Below, one piece after another: positions 44,758-57,800 of a stretch of DNA of 64,000 bases. Positions within the stretch are counted from its first letter, which is position 1. Each line of letters begins with the position of its first letter. The stretch covers positions 487,778 to 551,777 of the forward strand of contig KB722742.1 in NCBI GenBank assembly GCA_000349905.1, written 5' to 3'. Below the pieces are notes generated by a model, which saw only the letters and a program-made list of their open reading frames with translations, had not been told where the DNA came from and made no database searches. The DNA is from Volvariella volvacea V23. Lineage: Eukaryota; Basidiomycota; Agaricomycetes; Agaricales; Pluteaceae. Position numbers and translations under genes: made by a program.

Positions 44758-46294
44758 TTACTCCTTGTCCCGTGCATTCTTGTATTTCTGATATAGATTG
44801 ACAATGATGTCATTGGCAGTGAGAGTGATAATCCTATAAAAGGTATTCAATGGCAGAGTTTTTTGATACTAAATGGGAAGCACGAACGTATGAGGGGCTA
44901 TACGAAGAAAGTGAGCGGTTGACCCTGTATCCACAAAGCATGGTATTAATAATACGCGTCACTATTAGGACTTAGGCGAACCTTTGTACCACCCTCGAAT
45001 TCCCTCTATCTTGAAAGTTTTCCACAAGCAATCTATAGGGCTCTTGTATAATGTGCCCTCTATTCTACCATCAGGTAGGCGCCTCGTAGGTTGGTTATAC
45101 ATGCGTGTCAATGCCTATTCAGGTATTGGTGAGGGAAGCAAGACTAAATATCGCTCATTTGCTTACTGTGTCAGCCGGTTGCATTACCAAACACTGAACG
45201 AGTCGTGAGTCGGGTTACCAATTCAGTGAAACGGATAATACATACCACACAGATTCCGGAGACTGAACTACTGGCAAGGAAAGTCAACATGCTATCCGCA
45301 GGGAGTATGCTGTGCTTCACGAGCTGTGTTTTCGTGAAATTGTAACTGGGTAATTGCACCTAATCACAGTCATGAGCGCCGAACCAGCTGTGCCAAGCTG
45401 TGATACAAACCGAAGAACCCATAGATGTACGAAGAATAGCTGCGTCTATTCCACGGACGAGTCCCTTCGCCCCTTCAGCCTTGAAGATGGTGGATAATGC
45501 GTGGAAAGCACTTTTATAGTGATGCTGAGCACCAACTGGCAAGGCCGGAGAGTAGGCCTATGACGAGTGAGATACCCAGGCATTATGAATTATATGCTAG
45601 GGTACCTGCATGCGAGCCTTAACAAGGAATAGAGGGTTTCCCAACGCCGCTATGAAAATATATCAGGCAACGGTGAAGTGAAGAACGAAAAAAGAGCCGG
45701 TACCTCCTACTGCACCACTGACTGCACCTGCCAGTACCGAGGTAATTGGGACTTGTGCCTTGGCGTCCCAGCCTACTAGGTTATTGAATGTGTAACGGAA
45801 AGGCTCGTAGAAACCTGAACTGCTGTTGGTGTGCGGTTGAGCAGGAACACGAAATGCTCACCCAGACGCGAGCCATTCAAAAGTATCTACACAAAAATTA
45901 AATCTTCAGTGTTTCTATACGTGTTCGACACTCACTTGATATGCATACTGCTGAAAATTAGACCTTAATCGTCAAAAATGGGAATCGATGTGCGTACCGC
46001 CGGTGCAAGACCACGTTGCAAACCACGGATCCCCTCATGCTTCCAGGTTTTAGCAAAAACGTCTAACGCATTGTTGTATACCTTCACTCCGCCACCTTTC
46101 GCCAATTCACCCTGCAACTGGAGACGAGTCTTGGCTACTTCTGCTGGATTCGAGATCGTGACCTAGAACGGACGATTTGTCAAGAGCTTGAGAAGTTAAA
46201 AAAACACGGATCTTACAGCGATGCATGCTGCAATCCCACCGCAGATAAAGCCCTCTGTGGTAGAGAGTGGGGGTGGGGCGTTCGGTGGTGCCAT
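44758..46294 (-). CDS. OAC1: Mitochondrial carrier, oxaloacetate transporter OAC1-like
   Basis: This is an inner-membrane carrier; yeast Oac1 moves oxaloacetate, sulphate and related acids. The start at 46292-46294 reads MAPPNAPPPLSTTEGFICGG, then across an intron VTISNPAEVAKTRLQLQGEL with the first P-x-[DE]-x-x-[KR] signature. RGLQRGLAPAYAYQ, LLNGSRLGFYEPFRYTFNN, ALGNPLFLVKARMQAYSP (second signature), KGLVRGIDAAILRT and PSYNFTKTQLVKH follow. The third repeat signature is spread over small exons near 45080-45240. It ends with IITLTANDIIVNLYQKYK at 44758. LLNGSRLGFYEP and PSYNFTK are typical of Oac1-type carriers. There are about nine short exons, and several borders are approximate. Confidence 0.87.
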
Positions 46295-46468
46295 ACACAG
46301 CTAACCTTGACTGGACGCCGGGACGAGGAGGAGTAACCGGTCAATATTTGAGCCCGGAGCACTTCCTATTTCGGCAACCTGGGTTCCATCCACTCTTGTC
46401 CGCGAAGACATTGAGCTCACTGTTCTCAATCGTGAGGGCGACATGACCTTGACCCTTACAGTCTTGCT

Positions 46469-49400
46469 ATGAACGGACCTATGTTGAGCGTCACAGCCGT
46501 CGCCGCTGTTGCTGTTGTCGCCGTTCTCTTACCCTTGCTATCACGCTTGCTTGCCTCTCCAGTCAGATTGCTGCTCTTCTCTCCCATCATCCTCGTCGTC
46601 CTGGCCATAGTCTTCTTCATTGCTATCATTTTATGTGGCCACATTCTGGATGCCAAGACCCTCAAAGACCGCCGCCAACACATTCGACATGCTGCCCGTC
46701 CCGTCGCTTTCTCTACCCCCGCTGCATGGCAAGCAGTACTCACGCGATCACATTGGACCGATAGCCCTCCTCAGTCCTTCCCTCCGTTGTTGCCAAGTGC
46801 ACCACTCGTCTCTTCCTCCATCAACGACATCTTGATTCTCGTTGTCCGTGACTTTGTCTTAGTCTGGTACAAGGAGCTCTCGTCTTCCCCTTCTTTCCCT
46901 CTATCCGTGTCCACCCTTCTCCACTCATCTTTACAAAAGGTTGTAACACGCGTCACAAACGTTGACCTTCCAGCACTGGCAGTAAAACGCATTCTTCCCA
47001 AAGTTACCGAGCACATTGAGCTATTCCGGCAGTCGGAAATAGCATTACGTGGTGCAGGCCTTGAACGTCAGCTAACTCAATCGGAGGAACTCGATTTGCT
47101 CCTGGCAAGTCGCTACACTGGTAAAGCGAGTGCGAAATTGCATCCGGCTGTTGACAATCTTTCTACAACATTCACGGCCCAATCTGAGCAAGCTCATCTT
47201 CGGCAACTTGTTGATCGCTTCTTGCCCCATGTCTTACCAGAACGTGAGAGACAGAGCAAGGCACTCTCAATTGTTGTCCGAGAGATACTCGTTTGCGCTG
47301 TCCTGTACCCAATCATGGATCTGCTTGCAGACCCTGATTTCTGGAATCGCACTATTGACCAACTAGTGAGTAAATTCACTGGAAGTCCTAGATTATTCTT
47401 ACTTTTAGTCAGGCAGGTGCAGCGATTCACCAACAGTACGTGCTCTATGTCTATCATGTAGACCATCTGACTGCTCGCGTAGGAAATTGATTAGCAAAGT
47501 TCGGAATGTCCTCGAGGCTCAGTCACCCAGGGCTTCGAGGGAGGGGGTCCCATCGACTCAGGCCTATGAAACCATTACCATTCGGACTGATGCACGGCAA
47601 TTCGAATCGTTTTTAAGGAGCATCAATCGCTGTTCATCGTTACTAGATGCTCGCAGATTAAAGAACGACATCGTTCGGGAGATCCGCAGAACTAGATTGC
47701 TTCTAGGTAGGAAGCCACTTGACCTTCGGTGCGTTTACTAACCCCTCCATAGCCAACCACAAACAAGATGACTGGATCAATGGAGAAAAAACGGAGGACG
47801 TGGTGGCTTTTCTGGATAGACTTTATACTGCAAAGCGTCAAGTGGAAGAAAGAATTGTGGTCTTAGGGGGTGAGCAAGCACCCGTAAGTCCATCTGCACA
47901 CGATTGTATTGTACTGACATGATGTTCTATGTATAGGTACGCCCCACCGAGGAAGGTGCCCAGTCCCGTTTAGGTCTCCGAGGTGTTTTGCATAACCCAA
48001 ACTCTCTATCTTATTTCATGGAATTCATGGACCGACGCAACCGCTCTCTTTTAGTCCAATTTTGGCTTACAGTTGAGAGTTTCAAGAATCCATTGGAGTC
48101 GGTGGATTCTGACTCCTCGGGAGAGGAAGACCAACCCATTAACGCGCAAGTTCCACCAGAGACACTCAAGGAAGATATTACAATGGTTAATGACCTATAT
48201 TTTTCTGTGCCAACACCACACCCTGCTCTTGCTTCGATATCGATCAAATATATCGACAACATACGTGACTTCGCAGGTAACCCCGAACTTCAATCTGCTA
48301 GCGCGCAGCACAAGGTTCGCCGAAGCGTAATGTTAGCACAACGACAAGTTGAACGAGCTATGGAGGCTGATTTCGAAGACTTTGAGCGGTCCGAGCTATG
48401 GTTTAGGGCCGTTGGTGATCCAGAGTATGGCGATTCTCGCAATACCGAAAACATTCAGCCCCCTCGTTCCCCTCAGCCTCAAGGACAAACGATACCTAGC
48501 CCGAAGACGACGTCCTTCAGCACACCATTTCGTTATGGCTCCCGCTCAACCACTGCAGTATCTGTCCAGAGGACTACCAGTGTTGGTTCAAACATGTCAG
48601 GCCAAAGCGGCTCGTCATCTGTCCCCCAACTTCAAAGAGTGTCCCATTCAAATATCGATGTTCTCATGTCTCCTGTACAAAAGTCCTCTGAGCCGTCTCG
48701 TGCACCATTATTTGACGACCCAGAAGATGCCCAGCAACGCGCTGACGAACAACGGATGGAGGCCATACGAACAGCGTTAACCGACATTATGGCATTGGAG
48801 CGGGAGCCCTCCGACGGATTTTTATCTCGTCGACGTTCCAGGCGGTCCCACTCACTCAGAGAAATTGAGCAGCAGAAATCCTCTTCTAGTGAAGCGGAGG
48901 CCGAAACGGACGAGGTCGCAGATGACGCGAGCAAAATGCAAACTTCATTCCACCTCGCTGGCCCAGGCGATCTTCAACTATCGGGCGAAATTGAACGCCT
49001 TGGTACAAAGATCAACAGTCTGCAGTCTCAAGATGCGATGTTGGATACCCTGATTCGTAAAGCCGAATTGACTGGAGATGCACGTGAACTGAAGCTATTG
49101 AAGAAATCCAAGTCGGCAATGAATCGCGAGTTGCGGCAGCTCAAGTTCCAGAAGCTTCAGTATGAGCAACAGGAGTCCGCCAATCGCCTAATATCTGATC
49201 GTACTAAGGTCTCTATTGTGAATAGTGCAGTTGGTGAGGAAGGGGGTAAATCGGTGGTTCGCTATCTCGTTGAAGTACAACAGTTATCATCAGAAGGAGG
49301 GTTTGCGTCTGGATGGGTGGTTGCGAGACGCTACAACGAATTTTTGAGCATGCACAATAAATTGAAGGAGAAATATGCGCTTGTACGCAATTTAGACTTC

Positions 49401-50548
49401 CCTGGAAAGCGACTTGTCACGTCCCTCTCTGGAAGTTTCGTGGACACCAGAAAGGCGGCATTAGAGAAATACCTGCAGGTGCGTGTCAATGACTGTGAAT
49501 TGCTTGTTGCCCCTCCACTTAACACTTCAATTGCAGAACATCGTTGCTATACCCGCCGTTTGTGAAAGTAACGAGCTTCGGTCATTCCTCTCGCGTGATT
49601 CGCCATTTGTAGCAGCAGAGCCTCCTGTACCTCAAAAGAACCCGGCTTTCTCTGGAACAGATCTTGTCCGCAACATGTACCGTTCGGTTGCCGAAAGCAT
49701 CGACGATATGTTTTTTGGGCCCTCCATGTTGGATGTTATGATTCAAAGGTTGACCAGACAAGTAGCCGAGTTTGCTGGAATCGTAGGGTCGAGCGTGAAT
49801 GATGAAGACCTAGTTGCTCAAGCCCTTAATGCTTCAAGTAAGAATGCTCCTGAAGTTGCGCTCATGCAACTCCCTGGGGATTTGAAGCCATTGGATGGTG
49901 AAACCAGTACCTCAACTTTCTCCGCTCCCATATGCGATCTTATATTGGCGGTATTCGAGTTGAATAAAAAGAATAATTGGTTAAGACGGCAAGCAATTGT
50001 TATAATTCTCCAGCAAGTTCTAGGAGGAACTATAGAAAGGTTAGTGGACTGCTTCTGTGAGTCAATCAACAATATGAAGTCCTCGTCAGAAAACTACGAG
50101 AAACCTCGAAAACGTTCTTCGACGAGCCTAGAGTGCTTGGGTGGTTGAAGACATTCCGAGACTCATTGTGGCCAGGTGGCAAGCTAAAACCTTCTACACC
50201 ACCTCGTACTGCAGAGGAGAAGCTTCGGACAAAAGAAGATGCTAATCGCAAGCTATCCTCCCTTGTTCCAGGTAGGTCGTTCGCACTACGGTACGCAACC
50301 CTTTTTGCATCTTAATATATCAGATCTTGCGGCGAATATGATTGGGCGATCTAATGCTCGCCGTGGTGCGAGAAGGATGTTCGCAGTGCTTCAAAATCGA
50401 AGGCTTAACCAGCATATTATGTACACCATCGTTGATGAAGTGAGTATACTGATGCATTCAAGTCGATCGATTTCATATTAAGCGTCAGGTTGTAAACGTA
50501 TTGTTCCCCGAGATAAATCAGCAATCTTCGTCCTCACAAGCTGCATGA
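46469..50548 (+). CDS. MDM1: PXA-RGS-PX-Nexin_C sorting nexin (MDM1/SNX13-like)
   Basis: This is an ER-anchored sorting nexin; yeast Mdm1 tethers ER to vacuole. Two N-terminal hydrophobic helices (about residues 5-60, VLLPLLSRLL to FFIAIILCGHILD) match the family's membrane anchor. The PXA domain follows: ILILVVRDFVLVWYKELSS, HIELFRQSE and FLPHVLPERE. The RGS domain has NPNSLSYFMEFMDRRNRSLL and VQFWLTVESFKNPL. After a Ser-rich linker and a coiled segment (around 48980-49190) comes the PX domain: VRYLVEVQQLS, WVVARRYNEFLSMHNKL and FPGKRLVTSLSGSFVDTRK. The C-terminal nexin domain ends with IGRSNARRGARRMFAVLQN and a last exon VVNVLFPEINQQ to 50548. About eight exons; length near 1,200 residues. 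Confidence 0.92.
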
Positions 50549-50635
50549 ATTCGTGATAATGATGATGCGTCATGACTACGACATACTATATAGGATACCC
50601 TCAGCCCAAGATACGATCTAGCATAGGCAAACACT

Positions 50636-52433
50636 CTAGTCCTTATTCTCGACACTCTCTGAAGTTATGATATGCGGATCACTTGATGATTCACCCATTT
50701 CCTGCGTTTTGTTTCCTTTGCGATAACGGTGGGCCGTCACTGATGATGCTTGGGGGTCATCATATCTAGAGGTATAACACTCAGTTGCAATAAGAGTTAA
50801 TCCAGCGTACTTAAACGTACTCACACTTTGAAAGCGTGTAGAATACCTCCCCCTGAACCCGATGTATTCATCATGGGGTGCGTACGACCAGGCAATACCT
50901 ATATAAATTAGGCAAGGGGATAAGCGGTAGATTGTGTATGATGATACCTGATATCGCCGCAGCCACCCTTCACTAACTGTTGGGCTTAGATACCCAGGGG
51001 TTCCACGCAATTTTGTCTGTAATTCCGCCAAAACCTGTGGGGTCGCTTAGTTCACACCGAAAGCATCATGGCAACTATCCCACCGAAATGTATGGGCTCT
51101 GGACAACAATTGAGGCAGAACCCGCCAAGTAGGGTACTAAACGCTCCAAAATCGAGTAGGGCTCGTATTCAGTAGCTATAATGAGGCTGGTGATCAGTTA
51201 GTTGGCGTCTAGTATGGTAAATCAAATCAGGGTACCTGTCGAACCCCCCACGGAAGAGCTCGTCTCGAGTGTCAAAAAGGTTTTGTGTGACTGCTTTACG
51301 CTTAAGTAGACGAGATTTCTGCCTCTCGGATCGGATTTGATCATTAGGAAGGTCTGAAGGTGGCAATACTGCACAGCCTTGTAAGAGCTCACATTCAAGC
51401 AGGCGAAACAGAACTTACTTGGAGTATACTCTTCATCCGCCGTTGCCCAATTCAAGGATAGCAGCACGGGTGATACGATTTCGGTGTTGAAATTCATGTT
51501 AACCATAACAGGGTACGCAGGCGGGGAATCAGAATCACATATTGTAATGAGCTTGCCTTGGCCTAATTCCTCATCAGTCTTGTCCGACAACGCCTTCTGG
51601 AAATTTGACTTACCGCCCATACGTTCCAAAATGCCAGCAACAACCAGCCCTGAAGCACCATCTACGGCAATATATCTTCCTCCTGGTTGTATGTTCGCAA
51701 GGTTTAGCATTTGTGATAGGGTGTCGATACGGATGTCCCGTATTCGGTTCTGGTCTTTTGCGAACCAATATTCACATACATTGAAGAGGGTAGGTTCGAC
51801 GGTAGTGAAAGTTTTGGAGTACCTTGAACAGTTTGGAATGGGGTTGGGAGACAGATAGTGTAACACTTACTTCACCTCCTTGCGTTTTTTGTACTTCTCT
51901 TTACTGTACTCGGTTTTCAGGGAATAGTTGGCGTGTTGTTCGATTTGCTTGCGGATAATATCCTGTGATGCATAAGTACAATTGCCTACCACGGAGCGGT
52001 CTTCATACGGATGCATGCACTCCAGATGTTTTCAATGCTTGAATCTCTTCGATGGTCAAGGGCTGGACAAACTCTCCGTCGTTGATAAGCTCGTTTGTAG
52101 CATCGGTATCCTCTGATAGAAGTTTTGTGAGACTGGGTTGATAACTATGAAAACGTGCCTACCGACTTCCTGCAGCGTGCGAGAAGGTAGGACATGCAGC
52201 TTTTTGTCGACCATTTCATATGTCAGGCCGTAAAGCTCTCCTAGGAGCTCATTTGCGTGAAATGAACCCACGCGACCCAGCGAAATCGTCCTATCACCGC
52301 GTCGAGCAACGCACCAGACAAAGGGGATACCAACTTACGTGTTTCTTGCTACCTTTGAAGCCCTTACTTCTCCGGAAGGCAGGCGGAGCAGTACCATGTC
52401 GCCATCCTGAATAGTGGCCTTCCTTGTGGTCAT
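50636..52433 (-). CDS. TRM6: tRNA m1A58 methyltransferase non-catalytic subunit TRM6 (GCD10)
   Basis: Trm6 pairs with Trm61 to methylate A58 of tRNAs in the nucleus. The start at 52431-52433 reads MTTRKATIQDGDMVLLRLPS with GEVRASK before the first intron. GSFHANELLGELYGLTYEMV and DKKLHVLPSRTLQE follow. An exon ending EFVQPLTIEEI leads on to EQHANYSLKTEYSKEKYKKR. The larger exon has FTTVEPTLFNVCEYWFAKD and LANIQPGGRYIAVDGASGLV with AGILERMGG, the methyltransferase-like fold lacking a classical catalytic site. A late exon has LPGRTHPMMNTSGSGG and a final C-terminal GLTLIATECYTSRYD. The stop is at 50636. Eight or so exons. Start codons of this gene and the UCS gene are only 91 bp apart. Confidence 0.92.
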
Positions 52434-52524
52434 GGTACAGTATATGTAGTGAGGGTATCATCAGTTCCCGATTTGGACATCGTCGCCTCCCACTATCTCA
52501 TCATCCGCAATTTACACAATCCTC
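52434..52524. promoter_or_regulatory. 91-bp bidirectional promoter between TRM6 and the UCS gene
   Basis: Only 91 bp separate the two start codons. The stretch is pyrimidine-rich near the UCS start and has no clear TATA box. Transcription of both genes must start here or inside the neighbour, which is inference from spacing. Confidence 0.5.
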
Positions 52525-54594
52525 ATGCCCAAAATTGAAGTCATAGACGATGAAGAAGTCGTTCAGTCTGGGATCCAGGGTGTCAAGGCCTCCAGCCGTC
52601 CCAAATTGCCTGATGAGCTCGCCTATATCGTCACTGCATTCATTCCTAGCCAACCGGCTTCCCTTCGCACAAAAGCTTATGTCGAATTGACGGCTTTCTG
52701 CAAAGACACTCGTGCCAATAGCCCGCAAGGGAGCAACCAAATCAATCCTGCTATCCTAAACTTGACACAGACTTTTGAACCGTTGATTCGCGATCGACTC
52801 TCAGAAACGACAGAAGGCGCACAGACCGAAGGCTTTTCCCTATTCACTGCGCTATTTCAAATCGACTGGGAGATAGCTGCGGCTGTATTCACTGCGGATG
52901 GTGTATACGAGCTAGTAGTGGACTGCGTTGAACTCCTTACATCTCCATCAGTCGCTCTACCTATCGCTCAGCTACTATCTCAAGCTTGCGGGCATAAGCA
53001 ATGTCGTGCCGTGCTTACTGACACTGTTATCGAGTGGCTAGGAGCTAAATCTAGAGGTACCTCTGACCCCAGTCTAGCCGGAGCGGCGGCTGTAGCACTA
53101 ATCAAGCAGATCAAGGGCGCCCGCGAAGATAACAAGGTCTCATTCGCTGAGGCAAATGACGGCAGGGATGAAGCACTTGCAAGTGTCATGAAAGGGATTA
53201 TCCTTGCGCAGGAGACGTCGCTGGGTATAGGGGATGCCATCGAAGGTCTGGCCTATCTCTCCGCCTCCCCGACAATCAAGGAGATGCTATCCAAGGATGA
53301 TGCATTTCTCAAACGCCTTCTTGGCCTCATCCCGCGAAAGACTGGTCATGAAAAATTTGAGCAGGTGGAATCGCCGGACTTCAGTTTGATCTTCGGTATC
53401 CTTGCAATCGTGGTCAATCTATGTACCTATCGCCCCCAGATGAGCGAGGAAGATAGGCAGTTGGAAAAACTAAAGCGGATGGCTCAAGCAACCTCCAAAA
53501 GACCCCCAGAAATAGCTGCTGCAGATAAGGATGACGCGGTCAAACGGAGGATCGAACGCCTCATTTCCGCGGGGTTGCTTGGCGCGGTCTCAAGCGCGGC
53601 CGTCAGCCTCAATAGTACTGGCCTTAGGACTTGCATCGCACAAGTCTTAATCAATATTATACGTGATAGGGACAATAGAGGGAAGGTGTTGCAATCAGGG
53701 GGTAGCAAAACTCTTCTCTCCATTATTAGTCACGAATTATCTTCAGCTGGGCAGGATAAGTCGATGGATCAAAAGCAGTCTTTCCCTCAAGCGTTGCTGC
53801 TGGAGACTATCCAAGCTCTTGCTCGTCTAGCCATAACGTCTTCGCCTCTGCAAGTTTTTGGGCCTAACGTAGGCATCATGTATGATGCCATTCTACCCTT
53901 TTCAGTCTTGCTTCAGCACAATTCGTCTAACATGCTTCAAAAATTCGAGGCTATGATGGCTTTCACCAACCTGGCTAGCCATAGTGCGGAGTTGGCTACC
54001 CGGATTGCCCAAGCGGATGGCCTGTTGGATCGTGTGGAACTGCTCCTATTTGAAGATCATGAACTAGTCCGACGAGCAGCTATGGAACTGACCTGCAACC
54101 TAATTCTGGGATCTGATCCCGTTTTTGCTCGTTATGGTGGCGAAGAGGTTACAAATGCGACGAAGTCAAAGCTACACGTCTTGTTGGCTATGTCCGATGT
54201 CGATGACCTGCCCACGAGACTTGCAGCGTCCGGTGCTCTTGCAACCCTAGCCATGTCGCCTTCTGCATGCCGAATTCTTACAGAACTACAAGTTGAGAAG
54301 AAAAACGCTGTCCCGATTCTAGTATCCTTAGTGGAAGCGGGTGTAAAGTCGTCAACAAACGCCGCTGATAGAGCTCAGCAACTCGGTCTTACACACCGCG
54401 GTATCGTGTGTCTTCGGTTTCTCTGTGTTCAGAGCGAGAACACAGAGTCACGAAAGTTGATCACACAAGCTGCAAAAAACGCGGGTCTTTTGCAACACCT
54501 AGCTATTATAGTTAGGGGTCAGGTCTCTGGATTGGGTGCGGATGTAGTTGGACTGGCCACTGAGGTATTGAAGGCACTAATGGATTCTGTGTAA
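52525..54594 (+). CDS. UCS-domain myosin chaperone (She4/Cro1/Rng3-like)
   Basis: UCS proteins fold and stabilise myosin motors. The product is a single exon of 689 codons made of helical armadillo-like repeats, with no TPR domain (fungal UCS proteins lack the one found in UNC-45). Blocks seen include FSLFTALFQIDWEIAAAVF, LLTSPSVALPIAQLLSQAC, EGLAYLSASPTIKEMLS, SLIFGILAIVVNLCTYRP and LLLETIQALARLAITSSPL. The family's conserved UCS core is visible in FEAMMAFTNLASHSAELATR, HELVRRAAMELTCNLI and ASGALATLAMSPSACRIL, ending with VVGLATEVLKALMDSV. Length matches fungal UCS proteins (roughly 700-800). The gene ends about 230 bp upstream of class I myosin. Confidence 0.9.
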   Translation: MPKIEVIDDEEVVQSGIQGVKASSRPKLPDELAYIVTAFIPSQPASLRTKAYVELTAFCKDTRANSPQGSNQINPAILNLTQTFEPLIRDRLSETTEGAQTEGFSLFTALFQIDWEIAAAVFTADGVYELVVDCVELLTSPSVALPIAQLLSQACGHKQCRAVLTDTVIEWLGAKSRGTSDPSLAGAAAVALIKQIKGAREDNKVSFAEANDGRDEALASVMKGIILAQETSLGIGDAIEGLAYLSASPTIKEMLSKDDAFLKRLLGLIPRKTGHEKFEQVESPDFSLIFGILAIVVNLCTYRPQMSEEDRQLEKLKRMAQATSKRPPEIAAADKDDAVKRRIERLISAGLLGAVSSAAVSLNSTGLRTCIAQVLINIIRDRDNRGKVLQSGGSKTLLSIISHELSSAGQDKSMDQKQSFPQALLLETIQALARLAITSSPLQVFGPNVGIMYDAILPFSVLLQHNSSNMLQKFEAMMAFTNLASHSAELATRIAQADGLLDRVELLLFEDHELVRRAAMELTCNLILGSDPVFARYGGEEVTNATKSKLHVLLAMSDVDDLPTRLAASGALATLAMSPSACRILTELQVEKKNAVPILVSLVEAGVKSSTNAADRAQQLGLTHRGIVCLRFLCVQSENTESRKLITQAAKNAGLLQHLAIIVRGQVSGLGADVVGLATEVLKALMDSV

Positions 54595-54827
54595 GTAGCT
54601 TAAAGAGTTTCGTCATGGGTAATAGATAAGTCATGGCAATCATTAATTGATAATGTGCCGGTATTCAAATATTCAAATACGGTAACAAACTTGTGTACAA
54701 ACCCAGTGACCTCCTGTTACCACCTGCTGCACGGATCGCTCGCAACTTTCTACATCTCCTTGATACCAGCCGCCACGGCATCCGCAATACATTACCACTG
54801 TTTGGCACGAGCGTAATCAACTAACCT

Positions 54828-57800
54828 ATGGTAAGTGATCATGCAACAGATTTCGAGATGTATGCATTAACACTATCCAGGCAATATCTAAGAAGGCGGG
54901 AAAGAAAGGGAAGAATGACGAGAAGTCAGCGGCGAAGGTCGCGAAGGCGAGTGCCTTTAACCGCCTCTACAACCCTTATAACCTGATGATCTCTTGGCTA
55001 GGCCGATTGGAAGGAAGGCTTCAAGAAGAAGCAAGTCGGCGTTTCCGATATGACATTGTTAACGACTATTAGCAACGAAAGTATCAACGAGAATCTTCAG
55101 AAACGATGGCTAGCCGGCGAGATCTATACCTATATTGGCGCAGTGTTAATCTCTGTCAATCCCTTTCGCGGTATATATCCTGCATCATGCTTACTCCGAG
55201 AGCTACTTCTAAGCGCATACCCACAGATCTGGGTATCTATACTGAGGAAGTCTTGCAGAAATATAGAGGGAAGAACAGACTTGAGGTTCCACCGCACGTT
55301 TTCAGCATAGCTGAATCCGCATATTACAACATGAACGCCTATCACGAGAATCAATGCGTTATTATCTCAGGAGAATCAGGTGCAGGAAAGACGGAAGCTG
55401 CGAAACGCATCATGCAATATATTGCCGCTGTGTCAGGGGGGAATGACAGCAGTATCCAGGAGATCAAGGACATGGTACTGGCTACTAATCCTTTGCTCGA
55501 GAGCTTTGGCTGTGCGAAGACACTCAGAAACAACAACTCTAGTCGACATGTAAGTAACATTCAGTATTCAACGCTCTTTGGTATAGATTGACCGCCTGTG
55601 CCAGGGAAAATACCTCGAAATCATGTTCAATACCCATGGTGAGCCAGTTGGAGCTCAAATAACCAATTATCTTCTGGAGAAAGGGCGTGTTGTGGGTCAG
55701 ATCGAGAATGAGCGGAATTTCCATATATTCTATCAGTTTACGAAAGGAGCATCGGAGGAGCAGCGTGGTATGTATGCTGGTTACGGACGTCAAATATGCT
55801 AATCTACTCTCAGAGGCATTTGGCTTGTCGGGACCGGAATCGTATGCGTATACCAGTATGAGCAACTGCTTGGAAGTGCCTGACGTTGATGACACAAAAG
55901 AATACCACGATACCATTGTAAGCAGTATATCTGAGGAATGAAGGTTTTTATTAATCTGTGGCTACAGAAAGCTATGCAGGTTATTGGGTTGACCGCCGAG
56001 GAGCAACATGAGATTTTCAAGATGCTGGCCATCATACTTTGGCTCGGGAATGTTCAGTTCCAGGAAATGGATGACGGTAACTCTTCAATCGCAGATACTG
56101 GTGTCACGGATTTCGTTGCCTACCTTATGGAGGTTGACCCCACACTGGTTCAGAAGGTCCTTACCACAAGGGTCGTGGAGACGCAAAGGGGAGGTCGACG
56201 AGGTTCAGTGTATGATGTCCCCCTTAATCCGTCTCAGGCGAGCTCAGGTAGGGATGCCCTCGCAAAGGCGATCTATAACAACCTATTTGAGTGGATTGTC
56301 TCCCGTATCAACGTTTCCATGAAGCTTCGCGGGGCTCATGCTCATGTCATCGGGATCTTGGTATGTCGATAACTAGATGTTGGGGTTGCGCTGACCCCCT
56401 TCAGGATATCTTTGGATTTGAAATATTTGAGGCAAGGTTTGGTCAACACTACGATATTGGGGTGCTTGAACATCTTTACAGGATAACTCGTTTGAGCAAC
56501 TTTGCATCAATTATGTGAATGAGAAGCTTCAGCAAATATTCATCGAGTTAACACTGAAGACAGAGCAAGAGGAGTATGTACGAGAGCAAATTAAATGGAC
56601 GCCCATCAAATACTTCAACAACAAGGTCGTCTGCGACTTGATTGAAGAACGGAGACCCCCAGGAATTTTTGCTGCTTTAAATGACGCGTGTGCTACGGCT
56701 CATGCAGACCCCACGGCAGCAGATAACAGCTTCATCCAGAGAACTGCCATGCTTTCTTCCAACGCTCACTTTGAGGCACGTGGCACACAATTCCTGGTCA
56801 AACACTACGCTGGCGATGTAATGTATAACGTTGCTGGCATGACGGATAAAAACAAAGATTCCCTCATTAAAGATCTGCTTGATCTCATTGGCACCAGCGG
56901 TAATCGATTCTTACAGTCATTGTTCCCCGATCGACCAGATCCCAATAGCAAAAAGCGACCGCCTACAGCTGGAGATCGTATTAAGGTACGCAAGTCTCAG
57001 ATGTGGCTTCAAATTACACTTCATAGTGAATGCTCCTAAGGCTTCAGCTGGTGCACTCGTAGACAACCTCATGAGAGCGCAGCCATCTTACATTCGAACG
57101 ATCAAGCCCAACCAGAATCGTAGTTCTACAGAGTACGACCTGAAAGCCATTCTGCACCAAATTAAATACCTGGGTTTGCAGGAGAACATCCGCGTCCGTC
57201 GAGCGGGTTTCGCCTACAGAAACACGTTCGAGAAGATGGTGGAACGATTTTACCTACTGTCTCCTAATACATCATACGCTGGGGACTATACGTGGAACGG
57301 GGATGCCAAATCAGGATGCGAGCAAATACTCAAGGACACTGGAATTGCCAGAGAGGAGTGGCAGATGGGTGTCACCAAAGCATTCATCAAGAATCCAGAG
57401 ACAGTAGGTTTGCTTACATTGAGTATTCAGTTCGGTTGATGACAATCGCACTCTAGCTGTTTGCTCTCGAAACAATGCGAGACAGATACTGGCATAATAT
57501 GGCGGGACGCATTCAACGCGCATTCCGCAATTACATGCGTTACAAGCACGAATGCGCGCGTCGTATCCAGCGATTCTGGAGAAACAACAAGGAAAAGATT
57601 GCGTATGCAAAAGTGCGAGACCGCGGTCATGAGGTTCTGGCAGGGCGAAAGGAACGAAGGAGGTTCAGTCTGATAAGCTACCGTCGCTTTGCGGGGGACT
57701 ACCTTGATGTTAATGGAAAGAATGAGCTAGGCTCAGAACTTGCATCAGTGTGTGGAGTTGGCTGTAGGTCAATTTATGTGCGTGTGATGTGCATTATCTG

